A stretch of 64,000 nt of DNA. It comes from Ochotona curzoniae. Lineage: Eukaryota > Chordata > Mammalia > Lagomorpha > Ochotonidae. Positions 11,011 through 21,150 of this stretch are shown one piece after another. The position numbers were made by a program, and so were the translations under genes. Position 1 is the stretch's first letter. The number at the start of each line of letters is the position of its first letter. The notes beneath the pieces are model-generated. The model did no database searches. It was not told where the DNA came from and saw only the letters and a program-made list of their open reading frames with translations. Location: NCBI RefSeq assembly GCF_017591425.1, contig NW_024467119.1:78608894-78672893 (forward strand), in the 5' to 3' direction.

Positions 11011-12399
11011 ACTTCCCGTATCTCACACGGGAACCTTTGGAGAACACACTCCAGTCCCTTCCCAACCAGGGCATGAGGCAGTCTCTGCAGCCGAGTTGTG
11101 GATATCGCTCCAACTGTGTGGGTCCTTCAGAGCCTCAGCAACGCAGTGAGCTCAGTACCATCCTTTAGCCTATTCTTGCTGCTTTCACTCACCCAGGATC
11201 TGCGTTCTGACTCTAGTGCTCGCTACTCAGCATTTTGGTGGATATGCATGGTCAGATTTCTGCCTACGGGGACCATCGTTTTACTTCAAATCTCAGATTA
11301 AAAAAATGATAGAAAAATTGCACTGTGTTCTATGCGGCAGTGGCATACCGGATCCAATTAAGAAAGGATTTTTTTGTGTGTTGCTTTGTTTGTTTTATCA
11401 GTGGTCCTCAGCTACAGGATGGGTTTGCATAGACTTACCAGTTTGGTGGTGCCTTTCCGGCTGTAACCAGTAGACAACTGAAGTCTGAAGGTTCCTTTTC
11501 CATTCCCGCTAGAACAGGTGTAAATGATGCTGTCACTCGCACTCATACCTGCTATCCTGAATAAAAAAGAAACAGTGGCACGAATGCTTAGGGTTTCTTC
11601 ATGATCTGCGGTATTCTATGTGAACAGTATCTTAAGTGTGGGCGACCTCCTTCAAGTACTTAGGATATGTCCCCTAGGTGGGACGTGGCCCACCGGCACC
11701 CCTACTCCTGAGCCGATGCTGTACTGGGAGCCAGAACCCTGTGCCCACAGGGAATGTGTGCTGCACACAGGTCCCACCACTGGCTCTGTGGCCCTGGTGT
11801 CAGTCCCTCCTCTAGCAGCCTAGCTATTAAGTTACAGAGCACATCTCACTGGGGCCCAATTTAACTTGAGGACAAGGAAATGTTTAAAATTCTAGAGCTG
11901 CCCCGAGCCATATGAGACCAGCCACATTGCATCGTCCTTCTTACCAATAGCTGTGTGTGCTTTATGCCCAGTTGTTGCAAGGTACAATACCATAACCCTG
12001 CCCAGACGGCGGCACCTGTTGTAAGCAATCTAAAATAAAAACAAGTTGGTGGGGAACATGATCAGATCTCTGAGAGCACATTTCATTCCCTCGGAATCCC
12101 CCTGCAGACTCTTCCATTTCAGCAAACTCCACAGCCATTCTTCTTTGTCATTATTTGCCAGGAGATGGGGGAAAATAACACATCTCTTTCTATAGGAAAC
12201 AAATGGGCACCGCTGTGCTGGAGGTTTCAGCTGCGGCCTCTCGTGCTTCCCATCGCCCAGCCTGCTCCCCCTCCCTTGTCTGCACAATTTCCTCCACCCT
12301 TCCAATTTGTCACAGCGGTTCCTCCCCAGGGAGATCCTGCTTCTTCTTGTGTCTCTGCTCTGCACTCCCCTCCTGCTTTTTTATTTCATTTTTTCATTC
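11011..12399. other. No recognised element
   Basis: Unique sequence of mixed composition. No SINE, LINE, LTR or coding exon could be identified. The frames here are short and lack motifs. Confidence 0.4.
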
Positions 12400-12696
12400 T
12401 AGTAAAAATTATTTGTTTTTATTTGAAAGGCAGAGAGAAGGGGTGACAGAGAATTTGCATCCATGGATTCACACCCCCAAATGGCTGCCATGGCCAGAGC
12501 CAGGATCCAGGAATTTCTTCCAGCTCTCCCAAGTGAGTGCAGGGACCCAATGACTTGGGCCTTCCTCCACTGCTTCCCCAAGACCATTAACAGGGAGCTG
12601 GACAGGACATGGTGCAGCTAGGATATGAACCAATGGCCATAGACGGTACTGGCCTTGCAGCTGAGGTTTAGCCTGCTATTACGCAGTTCTGGCCCC
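12400..12696 (-). mobile_element. CSINE, first of a head-to-tail pair
   Basis: Minus strand: ATTTGAAAGGCAGAGAG, ACACCCCCAAATGGCTGCCA and head complement CAGTTCTGGCCCC. It directly abuts the next CSINE, which has the same orientation. Confidence 0.85.
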
Positions 12697-12699
12697 TGC

Positions 12700-13022
12700 T
12701 TTTTTTTTGTTTGTTTGTTTTTTAAGGTTTATTTATGTGACAGAGGGAACAGAGAGGGAATCAGATACAGGGATCTTCCACCTGCTGTTTCACTCCCCAA
12801 ATGGCTACAATGGCCAAGTCTGGGCCACAGGCTAAAACCAAAGAGCCAAGAATCCCATCTGGGTCTCCCACACGGGTGACAGGGGCCCGAGCACGTGGGC
12901 CAACATCCGCTGCTTTCCCAGGTGCACGAGCAGGGAGCTGGATCAAGAGGGCCGCAGAACTCCAGATGGCACTCTCACATGGTGTGCCTGTTTTGTAAGC
13001 TGTGGCTTAACTACAAGGTGGC
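12700..13022 (-). mobile_element. CSINE, second of the pair
   Basis: Starts with a T-run (complement of its A tail), then GTTTATTTATGTGACAGAGG, CACTCCCCAAATGGC and TAAGCTGTGGCTTAAC. Insertion of one SINE next to the tail of another is common because the A-rich tail is a good target. Confidence 0.85.
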
Positions 13023-13611
13023 CCATCCCCTCTGCTCCCTATGAAATGGCACGGAGGTTCTGCAGACCCGGGAAGGGAAACGAAGCAGTGGCAGCAGCCC
13101 TGCAAGGACAGATCTATCTGACTCCATGAACAGAAGTGAGACCTGCTATGGGCAGCCCCCTGGTGATCCTGAGGCGCCCTTCTCCAGGGCTCACTAATGC
13201 CCTTCAGCTCCTTCACCAGGAGATTGCTTTGAGAAGCTTTGAGAATAAGCCTGGAGGTCGGCAGTAACCACCAGGTGGGAAAGGGAGGTTTGGAAAAGGG
13301 CAATGAAATGCACCTGCTCTCTGGATTGTCGACCCCACTCCCGCCTTCCAGATTGGCTCACTGATGCCCAGCCTGCTTTTTGCCCTTTCAGTTTCTGTTC
13401 TGAATTTGGACCAACTATGTCTAAATTCCTTCACCAGCCCACACAGTTTCTGACAACTCTGTTATGAGACTGGGGATGTAGCTGCTTGGCCTGAAGCATA
13501 CAAAGCCAGAGCAGAGCACCGAGTGAGGGGAAGGGAGGCAGACAGAGTATTCCCACCACAACTCTGCCTGAAGAACAGGTAAGGTGGTCTGTTGTGGAAA
13601 AAAAGCAACTG
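13023..13611. other. Unique sequence with a CTCF-like motif
   Basis: No repeat or gene is recognised. At 13151-13166 the minus strand reads TCACCAGGGGGCTGCC, close to the CTCF core. A splice-acceptor-like tract at 13372-13391 and a donor-like CAGGTAAGG at 13576 do not enclose an open frame. Confidence 0.35.
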
Positions 13612-13730
13612 AGTTTAGAGTGAACCAGGCCAGCAGGCAAATTCCTCCAGCCTTACTTAGCAATTCTATTGTCTTGGGCAAATCAGTCTGTTTCTTTGTG
13701 CTTCTGTTATTTTGCCTGTAGAATGTGGAT
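13612..13730 (+). mobile_element. MIR, left part, split by a CSINE
   Basis: TCTTGGGCAAATCAGTC, TTGTGCTTCTGTTATTTTGC and GTAGAATGTGGAT match the MIR core in order. The remainder continues after the CSINE at 14079. Confidence 0.65.
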
Positions 13731-14067
13731 CACAGGGCCCGGCACAATAGCACAGTGGTTGAGGCCCTTGCCTTGCATGCGCTGGGATCCCATATGGTCA
13801 CCAATTCTAATCCCGGCGACCCCACTTCCCATCCAGCTCCCTGCTTGTGGCCTGAGAAAGCAGTCAAGGACGGCCCAAATCCTCGGGACCCTGCAGCCCT
13901 GTGGGAGACCTGGAAAAAACTCCTGGTTCCTGACTCTGGATCGGCTCAGCTCCGGCTGTTGCGCTCACTTGGGGAGTGAATCATCGGATGGAAGATCTTC
14001 CTCTCTGTCTCTCTTCCTCTCTGTATATATGCCTTCAATAAAAATAAATAAATCTTAACAAAAAAAA
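13731..14067 (+). mobile_element. Young CSINE inside MIR
   Basis: A near-consensus copy. GGGCCCGGCACAATAGC head, GGATCCCATATGGTCACC, AATCATCGGATGGAAGATC, and a tail of CAATAAAAATAAATAAATC plus A's. AGAATGTGGAT is duplicated at 13720-13730 and 14068-14078. Confidence 0.95.
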
Positions 14068-14078
14068 AGAATGTGGAT

Positions 14079-14180
14079 TGTAATTTCTCTGCAGGGGTAC
14101 AGTGTGGATTCAACGAGATTTCTTAATGTGCAGTGCGTTTTCTTAGCTGCTGAGTAAAGTATGGCAAATGTCTTCAATCG
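14079..14180 (+). mobile_element. MIR, right part
   Basis: TGTAATTTCTCTGCAGGGGT and ACGAGATTTCTTAATGTGC continue the MIR order interrupted by the SINE to the left. Confidence 0.5.
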
Positions 14181-15040
14181 ATATTCTCACTGAGGTCACA
14201 AAGAATCGCAGTCCCTTTGCCATTGAGAAGGTTCAATTTCTTCCACTTCTCCACTTCCTCCTTTCCTCTTTTTCTCCTCCTTTAGTTTTATGTTTGCAAA
14301 AATGGACTCATTTGAGCTGTAATCTGTGGCCTCCCTGAGGCATACATGTCTGCCGACTGCTGAAGCAGCAAGTGAGAATGTATAGCCTGACCCCTAAGAG
14401 GTCACTTCCGGGGTCAGTCCTGTGGACTGTTCTGGGCCTTTGCAGCATCATTATTATGCCATGAGACAGATGAATACATGAGGGAGAAAAGAAGCTCTTA
14501 GGGAACTCACCCTCAAATGGCTTCCATCTCAGGAGAGCCAGCAACAGCCCCTTTTCTCTGCACCACTGCCCTCAGCCATGCCTTTACCCTGCCGAGTTTC
14601 ACATTCATGCCAATGTATAGCCAGAGGACCTGGTGTCCCCAGAGGAGCCAAGGTCATGTCCACATGCATAGTTGCCTGGTGAACCCAAAAGTGCGGCAAG
14701 CTGGGTCAAGGCGAAAGGAGATGATGGGAAGACATGTCACAGCCCAGACCCAGTGTGGCTGCTGATCCTGACCCGCAGTCCCATGGAAGTAGCCACCAGC
14801 TCCGAGCGCCAGCAAGCCATGCAGGAAACACTGACTGTCCATCTTGGCCCGGCTGGGCCTCTGGAACTTCGTCATGCTGACGTCACAACTAGCAGCGTTA
14901 GCACAGAGACAGCGGCTTCAAAAGATGCTGGGATGTTAGGAAGAAAAATTGCCCTCAAGAAAGATGATTAGTATTCTTGTGTTGGAAACTGCTGTTGAGA
15001 AGGAATAAATCTCTTGTTCGTCTGTTTCTTTAAAAAAAAA
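14181..15040. other. Unique sequence with a consensus CRE
   Basis: No repeat is recognised until an A-run at 15031. TGACGTCA, the palindromic cAMP-response element, is at 14878-14885, 16 bases after CTGGAACTTCG. A single 8-mer is weak evidence for regulation. Confidence 0.35.
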
Positions 15041-15041
15041 A

Positions 15042-15455
15042 AAGCTTTATTTGCATAGAATCAAGAGACGATAAATTGTACGTATTTAAAGTGTAGATTC
15101 GGTGAGATTTGCCGAGTGTGTATGCTTGGGAATTGTTTCTATAATCAAGATTATAGAGGTGGCCAGGTTATCTGTCTTTCCTACCCATCAGCCTTGGCAA
15201 CCACGGAGGTCTGGGGTAGTTTGCATTTTACAAGTTCTTATAAAAATGCAATCCTACACCCTTTGTTTGGGTGCCTGTCCTCTTTAACTCAACAAACTCA
15301 TTTTGAAATTCATCCATGTGTTTTCTTACATCTATCCAATGGTTGATTTGTGTTGTTGAGTAAAGAATTCTCTAGAGACATACCAGATTCTAAACTATTC
15401 CAAACACACATGTCTTGCTACACCTTGCTCCCTCCCAACAATGCTTTGGTGAATG
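15042..15455 (-). mobile_element. L1 3' UTR fragment (L1M type)
   Basis: The complement of an old L1 terminus: CTTTATTTGCATAGAATC, TATTTAAAGTGTAGATTC, CAGCCTTGGCAACCAC, GAAATTCATCCATGTG and ATCCAATGGTTGATTTG occur in the expected order. The 3' end is on the left, next to an A-run. Confidence 0.7.
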
Positions 15456-15491
15456 AGTTAGTGGGTTTTTAATCACTGAGAGATCTTCAAA

Positions 15492-15806
15492 GGTGGCTGT
15501 TTGGGATAATGGTGAAGACGCTGGTTGGGAGGCTTATATGCCACATTGGAGTGCTCAGGTTTGAGTCCCAGCTCTGCTTTCCATTCCGGGTTCCAGCTAC
15601 AGCATGCCCTGGGAGGCAGTAGAACCTCACTCATGTACCTGTATCCTCGCTACTCATGTAGGAGAGCTGGATTGAATTTCTGGCTTCCAGGTCTGACGTG
15701 GCCCAGTCTCAGATGCTGTAGACATTTGGAGAATGAACTAGAAAATGGCAAGTTTCCCTTTGTTCATCTGCCTCTCCATCTCTCCCTGTCCTCTCATTGC
15801 CTTCAG
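15492..15806 (+). mobile_element. CSINE, old copy
   Basis: TTTGGGATAATGGTGAAGAC at the head, TTGAGTCCCAGCTCTGC, and CATTTGGAGAATGAACTAG near the 3' end. Diverged, with no clear duplication. Confidence 0.7.
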
Positions 15807-16124
15807 TCCCACATTCTCATATGTGATAAAATGATTTCCTCAAATGGGCTTCATTTAATGAGAGAAAAGTAGGTTCCCAGTGTGTATATGGACTCAGTAG
15901 CTGACCCACAGGTCACGTTCCAGGGCTGAAACAAGGAGTGGATGTGTGCAGACTTCCTTTGCACAGGGGAGGGGCAGTCAGGTGGAGATACTCCTAATCA
16001 AATGTTTCCTACAGTTACATCTGTCACAGCTCCTCGTGGGTTGATTTTGAAAAACCTGTTTCTGAAACTCCTAGTGTTTCCAAAATTCAAGGAGTTTTAT
16101 CTTCTCTTTCCTCCCACTGTTTAG
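15807..16124. other. Unique sequence ending in a strong splice-acceptor tract
   Basis: No repeat is seen. The last 26 bases are a pyrimidine-rich run ending CCCACTGTTTAG, which reads as the 3' end of an intron on the plus strand. Confidence 0.4.
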
Positions 16125-16202
16125 TGCCCACAATGTCCATTAGTATTGCAGCAAAACATCAGAATTCGGAAGAACGCAATGAGACAGAAGGGATCCAAGC
16201 AG
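16125..16202 (+). other. Candidate internal exon, 78 bp
   Basis: The best splice-site pair in the window. Upstream is a clean polypyrimidine tract (about 16099-16121, CTTCTCTTTCCTCCCACTG) and TTTAG. Downstream is CAG then GTAAGC. The 78 bases are a multiple of three and frame 1 is open throughout: it starts with Cys-Pro-Gln-Cys-Pro and ends Arg-Gln-Lys-Gly-Ser-Lys-Gln. Frame 3 is also open and contains an ATG. The exon contains no recognised repeat. I do not recognise the peptide. Chance alone gives a 78-bp open frame about 30 percent of the time per frame, so the evidence is mainly the splice sites. It could equally be an untranslated exon of a long non-coding RNA or a cryptic site. Confidence 0.3.
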
Positions 16203-17129
16203 GTAAGCATACAATGCTGGAATTCAAATCCCTTGTAGGTCTAGTCTAGCTCCTTCATGCACACATTTCCCTCCTTTCTTCACTGAACCAGGAGGCTTTC
16301 GTGTAAGTCCACATTAGCTTCGCACAGTCCCTCTCCTTGCTTAGCTTGGGCAGCTGCTGGAAGCTTGCTTTCAGTCTTTTTCTCATAGACAAAATCTGTC
16401 AGGTGTCAGTTGGATGGAGGCCTGGTTACTTAAGACTGCTTTTAGAGAGATGAGCAGTCGGGCAGAGTTGTACTAGAGAAAGAGAGGAAGTAGAAACTCA
16501 GGGAATAGACTGTGCTGGAGAGTTGAGGAACAAGGGAGTCAAAAAGAGAGAGGAAGTAAAGGAGTTGAGGGTGCCCCAGTCTCCAGAGCTGTCTTCCCTA
16601 GCTGGAAAACCAGCAAAGGAGAACCTCACCTGTTGGCAGGGATTCCCGCAAGCTAAATCTCTGGGAACCATGTTGAGTCTGTCTTTCTTTCCATTTAATT
16701 AGAATCCAAGGTCTGTTGATGGTGTTCCTTTTGCCATTTCCTCTGCTCTGTGCCCACTGCTCTGGCTTAATGTCCATCACCAGCCACTCAGACGCCCACT
16801 GCCAGCAGAAGGCACCTACTGGGACCCTTCTCTTGAGACAAAGTCCAAATCCTGAAGTTGGAGACCCTGCACCACCTGTTTCCCAGCCACATCTTTTGAC
16901 TATGTAGATTTTCCAGCTGTCCCAGTTTAACTAGGCTAACTAGTTAGTCAATTGTGGGTATAGACAACAGGGGAAGCATGCTGAAGAACAGGTGTATAGA
17001 GCTAAGGTGAAAACAGCTAAGATTCTCCTTTCTCATCCAGAAAAAAGGGCCCTCAGCAAAAAGAGCCTCTGGCTCCAGACCAGGAGAAATTCATAATATT
17101 CTCAGCAGAGTCTCCAACTATTCTTGAAA
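16203..17129. other. Unique sequence with possible L2 piece
   Basis: 16740-16910 resembles an internal L2 segment in plus orientation (AGACAAAGTCCAAATCC and nearby), at low confidence. 16440-16570 is purine-rich. No gene is recognised. Confidence 0.35.
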
Positions 17130-17418
17130 AGATTTCACTTGCTTACTCTTTTGTTTGAAAAGCAGGGTGTGGTGGGGATGAAGGGAGAGATACCTTCCAT
17201 CTGGTGGTTCATTCTTCATGTGACCACAATCACTATGGCTGGTCCTGGTCCAGACTGAAGCCAGGGACTCCGTCCAGGTCTTTCACATGGATGCAGGGGC
17301 CATTTTCCACTGCTTTCCCAGGCGTATTAGTAGGGAGCTGAACTTAAACCAGCACTCAGCTGTGGGATGCTATTGTTGCAAAGTGTGGCTTAACCCACCG
17401 TGCCACTATACTGGTCCC
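17130..17418 (-). mobile_element. CSINE, minus strand
   Basis: TTGTTTGAAAAGCAGGGTG on the tail side, CTTTCCCAGGCGTATTAG in the middle, CGTGCCACTATACTGGTCCC at the head. Moderately diverged. Confidence 0.8.
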
Positions 17419-17844
17419 ATACTTTTTTTGCTAGTAAAATTGCTTTGGTAGATTTCCTGTGAGGAAGCCAAACTCTCGCTGATACCAATAACCTTTCTCT
17501 CCTACTCTTCTGCTGGTTGAGCCCTATTCTGCTCAGGGTCCATGGTCCATCTCATGATTTGGAAAAGGCTATTTCCAGTGGGGCTGCAATACCCCAACTG
17601 GCTTACACCAGTTCTAGACAATGAAATGCAGGGAAAGTCCTACTCAGGGCTCCTAGAAATAAAGCCTCTTTGCCCCTTTGCTCTCTCCTTGCACTGCTCA
17701 TCCCCCAGTGTGCACAGGATGCTGGTGGCCATGATGGCAAGTATGACAGGCATTGGTCCCAAGACAGTGTCTTCCTTCTCCCTATCGCTCTCCCTTCCCC
17801 TCCTATTCCCTCTCCCTCTCCTCCTCCTCCGTCTCCCTTTCTTT
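17419..17844. other. Unrecognised stretch ending in a pyrimidine tract
   Basis: 17480-17760 has the look of an old DNA-transposon or LTR fragment but could not be assigned. 17765-17845 is almost pure pyrimidine (CCCTCTCC-like repeats). Confidence 0.35.
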
Positions 17845-18140
17845 CTTCTTCAAGATTTACTTTGTTTATTTGAAAGGCAAAGTTGCTGAGAAAAACAGAA
17901 AGAGAAGCCTTTCATTTGCTGGTTTACTCCTAAAACGGCTGTAATAGCTAGGGTTGGGTCAGGAGTCTCATCCTGATCTTCCACCTGAGTGCCAGGTGTT
18001 CACATATTTGTTGCTCTCCCAGCTGCGTTAGCAGGGGCCCGGATCGAAAGTAGAGCAACCAGGACTCAAACTAGTGCCCCTAAGGAATGCCAGCAGAGCA
18101 GGTGGCAGCTTTACTTGCTATGCCACAACACTACCCCCCT
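17845..18140 (-). mobile_element. CSINE, minus strand
   Basis: TTTGTTTATTTGAAAGGCAA, GTTTACTCCTAAAACGGC, CTGCGTTAGCAGGGGCCCGG, and head complement GCTATGCCACAACACTACCC. Moderately diverged. Confidence 0.8.
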
Positions 18141-18826
18141 CCCACTCCTGCCCCAGAACTTGTTATGAAATGACATAATACATGCTTTTCTTACTTAAGT
18201 CATTTTGAGTTGGGTTTTCTGTACTTTGGAGTACCAAAAATTCTGAAACACTCTTGTTTGGAAAGAATGAAAATGAACAAATTCACAGAATGTTGATGAT
18301 GGGCTTTTATTGCATACAGTTCCTGAGACACACACTGGGATGTAGAGTTGGATCCGTACCTTGAAGCCTAACTTCTCTCCAGCTGGATGACTCTGGGCTT
18401 CTGTGCTGACTGTGACAGTGAAGGAGGTCTCATCCCCCCAAAACAATGGCTGCAACAGTTTATTTATGTATCTGCTTTTTGTTTTGTTTTTGCAAACTTG
18501 CTAATTTGCATACTTTGCAAACTTGCTACTAGAGAGTCTTCATAGGAAAAATTTGAGCAACTAGACTCCCAACTAGGCCAAGGCAGGTCAGCTGACCTGA
18601 GCTAATGTGCTCATTCTTGAAAACTGGTAGATGCTATGCTACTCACTGATGTTTTAAATTACATGATATTTTCAATGTTTAAATCAAATACTTGGAAAAA
18701 GCCCATTGTGGTTATTCAGAACACACTTTAAAAATGTCAGACCTTTGGGCAACGACATTATATTAATTACGTGTAAGTGATCTAAACTCAGCTTTCCAAT
18801 TGGGTAGACGAGGTTCCTTCTTCCCA
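18141..18826. other. AT-rich unique sequence
   Basis: A direct repeat of GCAAACTTGCTA is seen at 18492-18503 and again from 18517. 18185-18240 resembles the end of an old LTR. No gene is seen. Confidence 0.35.
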
Positions 18827-19262
18827 GGGGCTGGTGCCATGACAGGGTTAGTTAAGCCTCTGCCTGCAGGACCAGAATCCCATTATGGACACTGGTTGGG
18901 CATTGGTTCAAGTCCTGTCTGCTCCACTTCCAATCAAGCTCCCTGTTTATGGCTTGTAAAAGCAGAGGTGGATGGCCCAAGTGCATGAGCCCCTGTACCC
19001 ACGTGGCCTGTAGTGCCAAAATCCCATATGGACACCGGTTCAAGTCTTGTCTGCTCCACTTCCAACCCAGCTCCCTGTTTTTACAAGCCTGTAAAAGCAG
19101 AGGTGGATGGAGCCAGTGCGTGAGCCCCTGCACCCACATGGGAGACTCCTGACTTCTGCCTGACCAGCTCTAGGAATGGTGGCCAGTTGGGAAAGCAAAC
19201 CAATACATGTCAGGTCTCTCTCTAACTCTTAACTTTGAAAGAGTAAATAAAAAATCTTTTTC
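18827..19262 (+). mobile_element. CSINE with internal tandem duplication
   Basis: About 430 bp instead of about 320. The 5' half of the SINE body occurs twice: about 18871-19006 (CAGAATCCCATTATGGACAC to CCCCTGTACCCACGTGG) and about 19007-19140 (CAAAATCCCATATGGACACC to CCCCTGCACCCACATGG). A single 3' half follows (GGAGACTCCTGACTTCTG to GAGTAAATAAAAAATC). The two halves are diverged from each other, so the duplication is not recent, or it arose by joining of two SINEs. Confidence 0.8.
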
Positions 19263-19371
19263 AAAAGATTTCTTCTTTCTGCTCCTAACTCCAGTTTCCA
19301 AGAACTCAAAACAAAAGACCTTGTATAATGTCATACAGGTCTGGCAATATGACAAATGTTCCTTTGGCACC

Positions 19372-19672
19372 CAGCAGTCCCCTCTTACCCACAGGGACAC
19401 AATCTAAGACCCCTAGTCGTGTTCCAGTCCACAGCAGAAGTACCTAACCCATGTACTAACAATGAAAGTTAATTTATACATTCAGTGCACTAAGAGCTGA
19501 GCAGCACTAACATAATGAAAGAAAGCAGTCATAACAGCAGGCTGGAATAAAACTTATGGTAATGCGATCTCTTCCTTGAAACAATCAAGACAAATAGTGT
19601 TTTTAGATTACCGTGAACCTAAAGGAGTCTAAAACCACAGGAAGTAACACTGGGTCTGGGGGCTGACGACTG
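19372..19672 (+). mobile_element. Tigger-type (pogo) MITE, near full length
   Basis: The 5' end CAGCAGTCCCCTCTTACCCA and GGGACACAATCTAAGACCCC, the internal AATAAAACTTATGGTAATGC and GATCTCTTCC, and the 3' end AAAACCACAGGAAGTAACAC with GGGGGCTGACGACTG match the order of Tigger1/MER2-like elements. The ends are imperfect inverted repeats. It is non-autonomous, with no transposase frame. Confidence 0.7.
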
Positions 19673-19881
19673 TGGCAGAAAATGTACTCAAACCGGGAGA
19701 GGGGAGAAGGCCGGCCATACATCCCAACCACACACAGGGTCTTTACTCCCTTAACTGCTTCCTTGCATGGGGGTCCAACACCCACCCCCAGCTGTTCTAA
19801 CTGTGAGTTCAGGGGGTTAACAGGCAGTTAGCAAGGCACCCTGCAGGAATGACACACCCTGTGTTTGTAAAACAAAACCTG

Positions 19882-20330
19882 CCTGTTAGGGAACATGATA
19901 CGTCCCCTCCCTACAGGTAAGTGTTGGAAACCAGATCGGGCACCAGATCACTTGCCCCTACACAGCAGCATGTCTCAAGTGCTTAGCAACTGCTCAGGTA
20001 GCCAATGAGGTAAGCAATAGTTCTCCACCGTCACAGCTCTTCAACTGCATGTCGAGATGCCATTTGTAAACTGATCAGTAGTCATGATCTCCACCTCCCT
20101 CCCAACCAGGAGGCAGAGAACAAAAACAGGAAACACGTGGAAGAACTGACCCATGCATAGCACACCCCCTTTATAAGCTCCCAGCACTTAGACCTGAGTG
20201 GCCCTCTACCAGTTCTCTATCAAATCCTTCTCTCAAGAAAGCTTGTGCTCCCGCCCACCCTCGTTGTTCATATTTCAATTCTTCATCGCTGTGAGATGTA
20301 GACCCAACCCAAATTCTTATAACACAACCG
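19882..20330 (+). mobile_element. Candidate solo LTR
   Basis: A 449-bp segment beginning TGTTAGGGAACATG and ending CTTATAACACA has the TG...CA form of a retroviral LTR. CCCTTTATAAGCTCCC near 20170 could be its TATA box, followed by a C/T-rich region typical of R-U5. No target duplication could be confirmed, and no internal retroviral sequence flanks it. It could also be unique DNA. A consensus splice donor (CAGGTAAGT, 19914-19922) lies near its left end. Confidence 0.35.
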
Positions 20331-20380
20331 TGCTTAGTAGAGACTGTCTATACTGAGGTCAGATGAGAAAAAGCAGGTGT

Positions 20381-20461
20381 CCCGGTCAGCTTTAGCGCCC
20401 ATAACAAGTTACCATACAAGGAGTGGCTTGTGAACAACCAGGGTTTATTTCCTGGTGACTT
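20381..20461 (-). mobile_element. MaLR LTR 3' end
   Basis: CCGGTCAGCTTTAGCGCCCA, TAACAAGTTACCATACAAGG and GGGTTTATTTCCTGGTGAC is the complement of a MaLR (MST/MLT1) LTR terminus. It is cut off sharply at about 20461. Confidence 0.6.
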
Positions 20462-20492
20462 TACCTGTTATGCCACAAAGCCCAGCCCCGTG
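20462..20492 (-). mobile_element. CSINE head remnant
   Basis: TTACCTGTTATGCCACAAAG followed by CCCAGCCCC matches only the first about 30 bases of a CSINE on the minus strand. It sits between a MaLR end and a mariner piece. Confidence 0.5.
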
Positions 20493-20501
20493 AACTCTTT
20501 T

Positions 20502-20627
20502 CTTCATATGAATTTCCCATGAGCTTTTTGGAGATCCTGCGTGTGTACGGATCTCAAAAATTCTTGCACAAAAATGAACTTGTCTTTTAATTCCATCTCC
20601 CGTGAACTTATTGAAGCTCCCTCATAT
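20502..20627 (-). mobile_element. Mariner-like element, end duplicated
   Basis: CCCATGAGCTTTTTGGAGAT is one copy of the terminal inverted repeat. It is followed by a second run, CTTGCACAAAAATGAACTTG, TCTTTTAATTCCATCTCC, GTGAACTTATTGAAGCTCCC. Two copies of the same end lie in the same direction. Confidence 0.6.
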
Positions 20628-21028
20628 GTTTGTCTCCATACAGCAAGACGAGAAAGAAAACGGGAACAACAGATGCTTTAGCAACCGGCATCTTTCAGAT
20701 TGTCAGACAAACCAATCAGCTGTGGTGTGCTCGGTGAACAAACAGGAAAGTAAGCCCAAGGATCCCAGACCCCTGGGGTCATGAGAAAAAAGGCAGGACT
20801 CCTGCTGGCAGGGGGTGGGGGAGCATCCGCCCTCACCCCCAGGAGCACTACCTCCTGGCAGGTGTGATTCTGCCCTCTCAGCTTCCCCGCTCCTTCTTAA
20901 GCAAAGGCTGGGATGCCGGTCTCTGACAAGCAGTGAAGAGACCCAAGAATCCAGATGGAGACATCTCTGCTGTCGGTAATCTGTGATCAAACTTTGAAAT
21001 TGACGAAGCCAATAGGTTCACTTGTGCA
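20628..21028. other. No recognised element
   Basis: Unique sequence with a G-rich patch (20803-20820). No repeat family or exon is identified. Confidence 0.35.
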
Positions 21029-21150
21029 GGCGCTTGCTATCTGCTTTGGAGTCAGCAGACTCCTTGTGTTCAAATTCTCTGTCTTTTATAACCTCTGTGC
21101 TTTCAAAGTCAGCCTGGGTTTTCTCTCCTTGTACCATGGGGTCATGAGAA
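21029..21150 (+). mobile_element. MIR
   Basis: TTTGGAGTCAGCAGACTCC, GTGTTCAAATTCTCTG and a degraded TGGGTTTTCTCTCCTTGTAC follow the MIR order. Old and diverged. Confidence 0.6.

Noticed and set aside
13392..13577. Exon between a pyrimidine tract and CAGGTAAGG
   Set aside because: All three frames have stops, and no other evidence supports a non-coding exon.
19914..19922. Consensus donor CAGGTAAGT as an exon end
   Set aside because: No matching acceptor and open frame upstream. It lies at the start of a candidate LTR.
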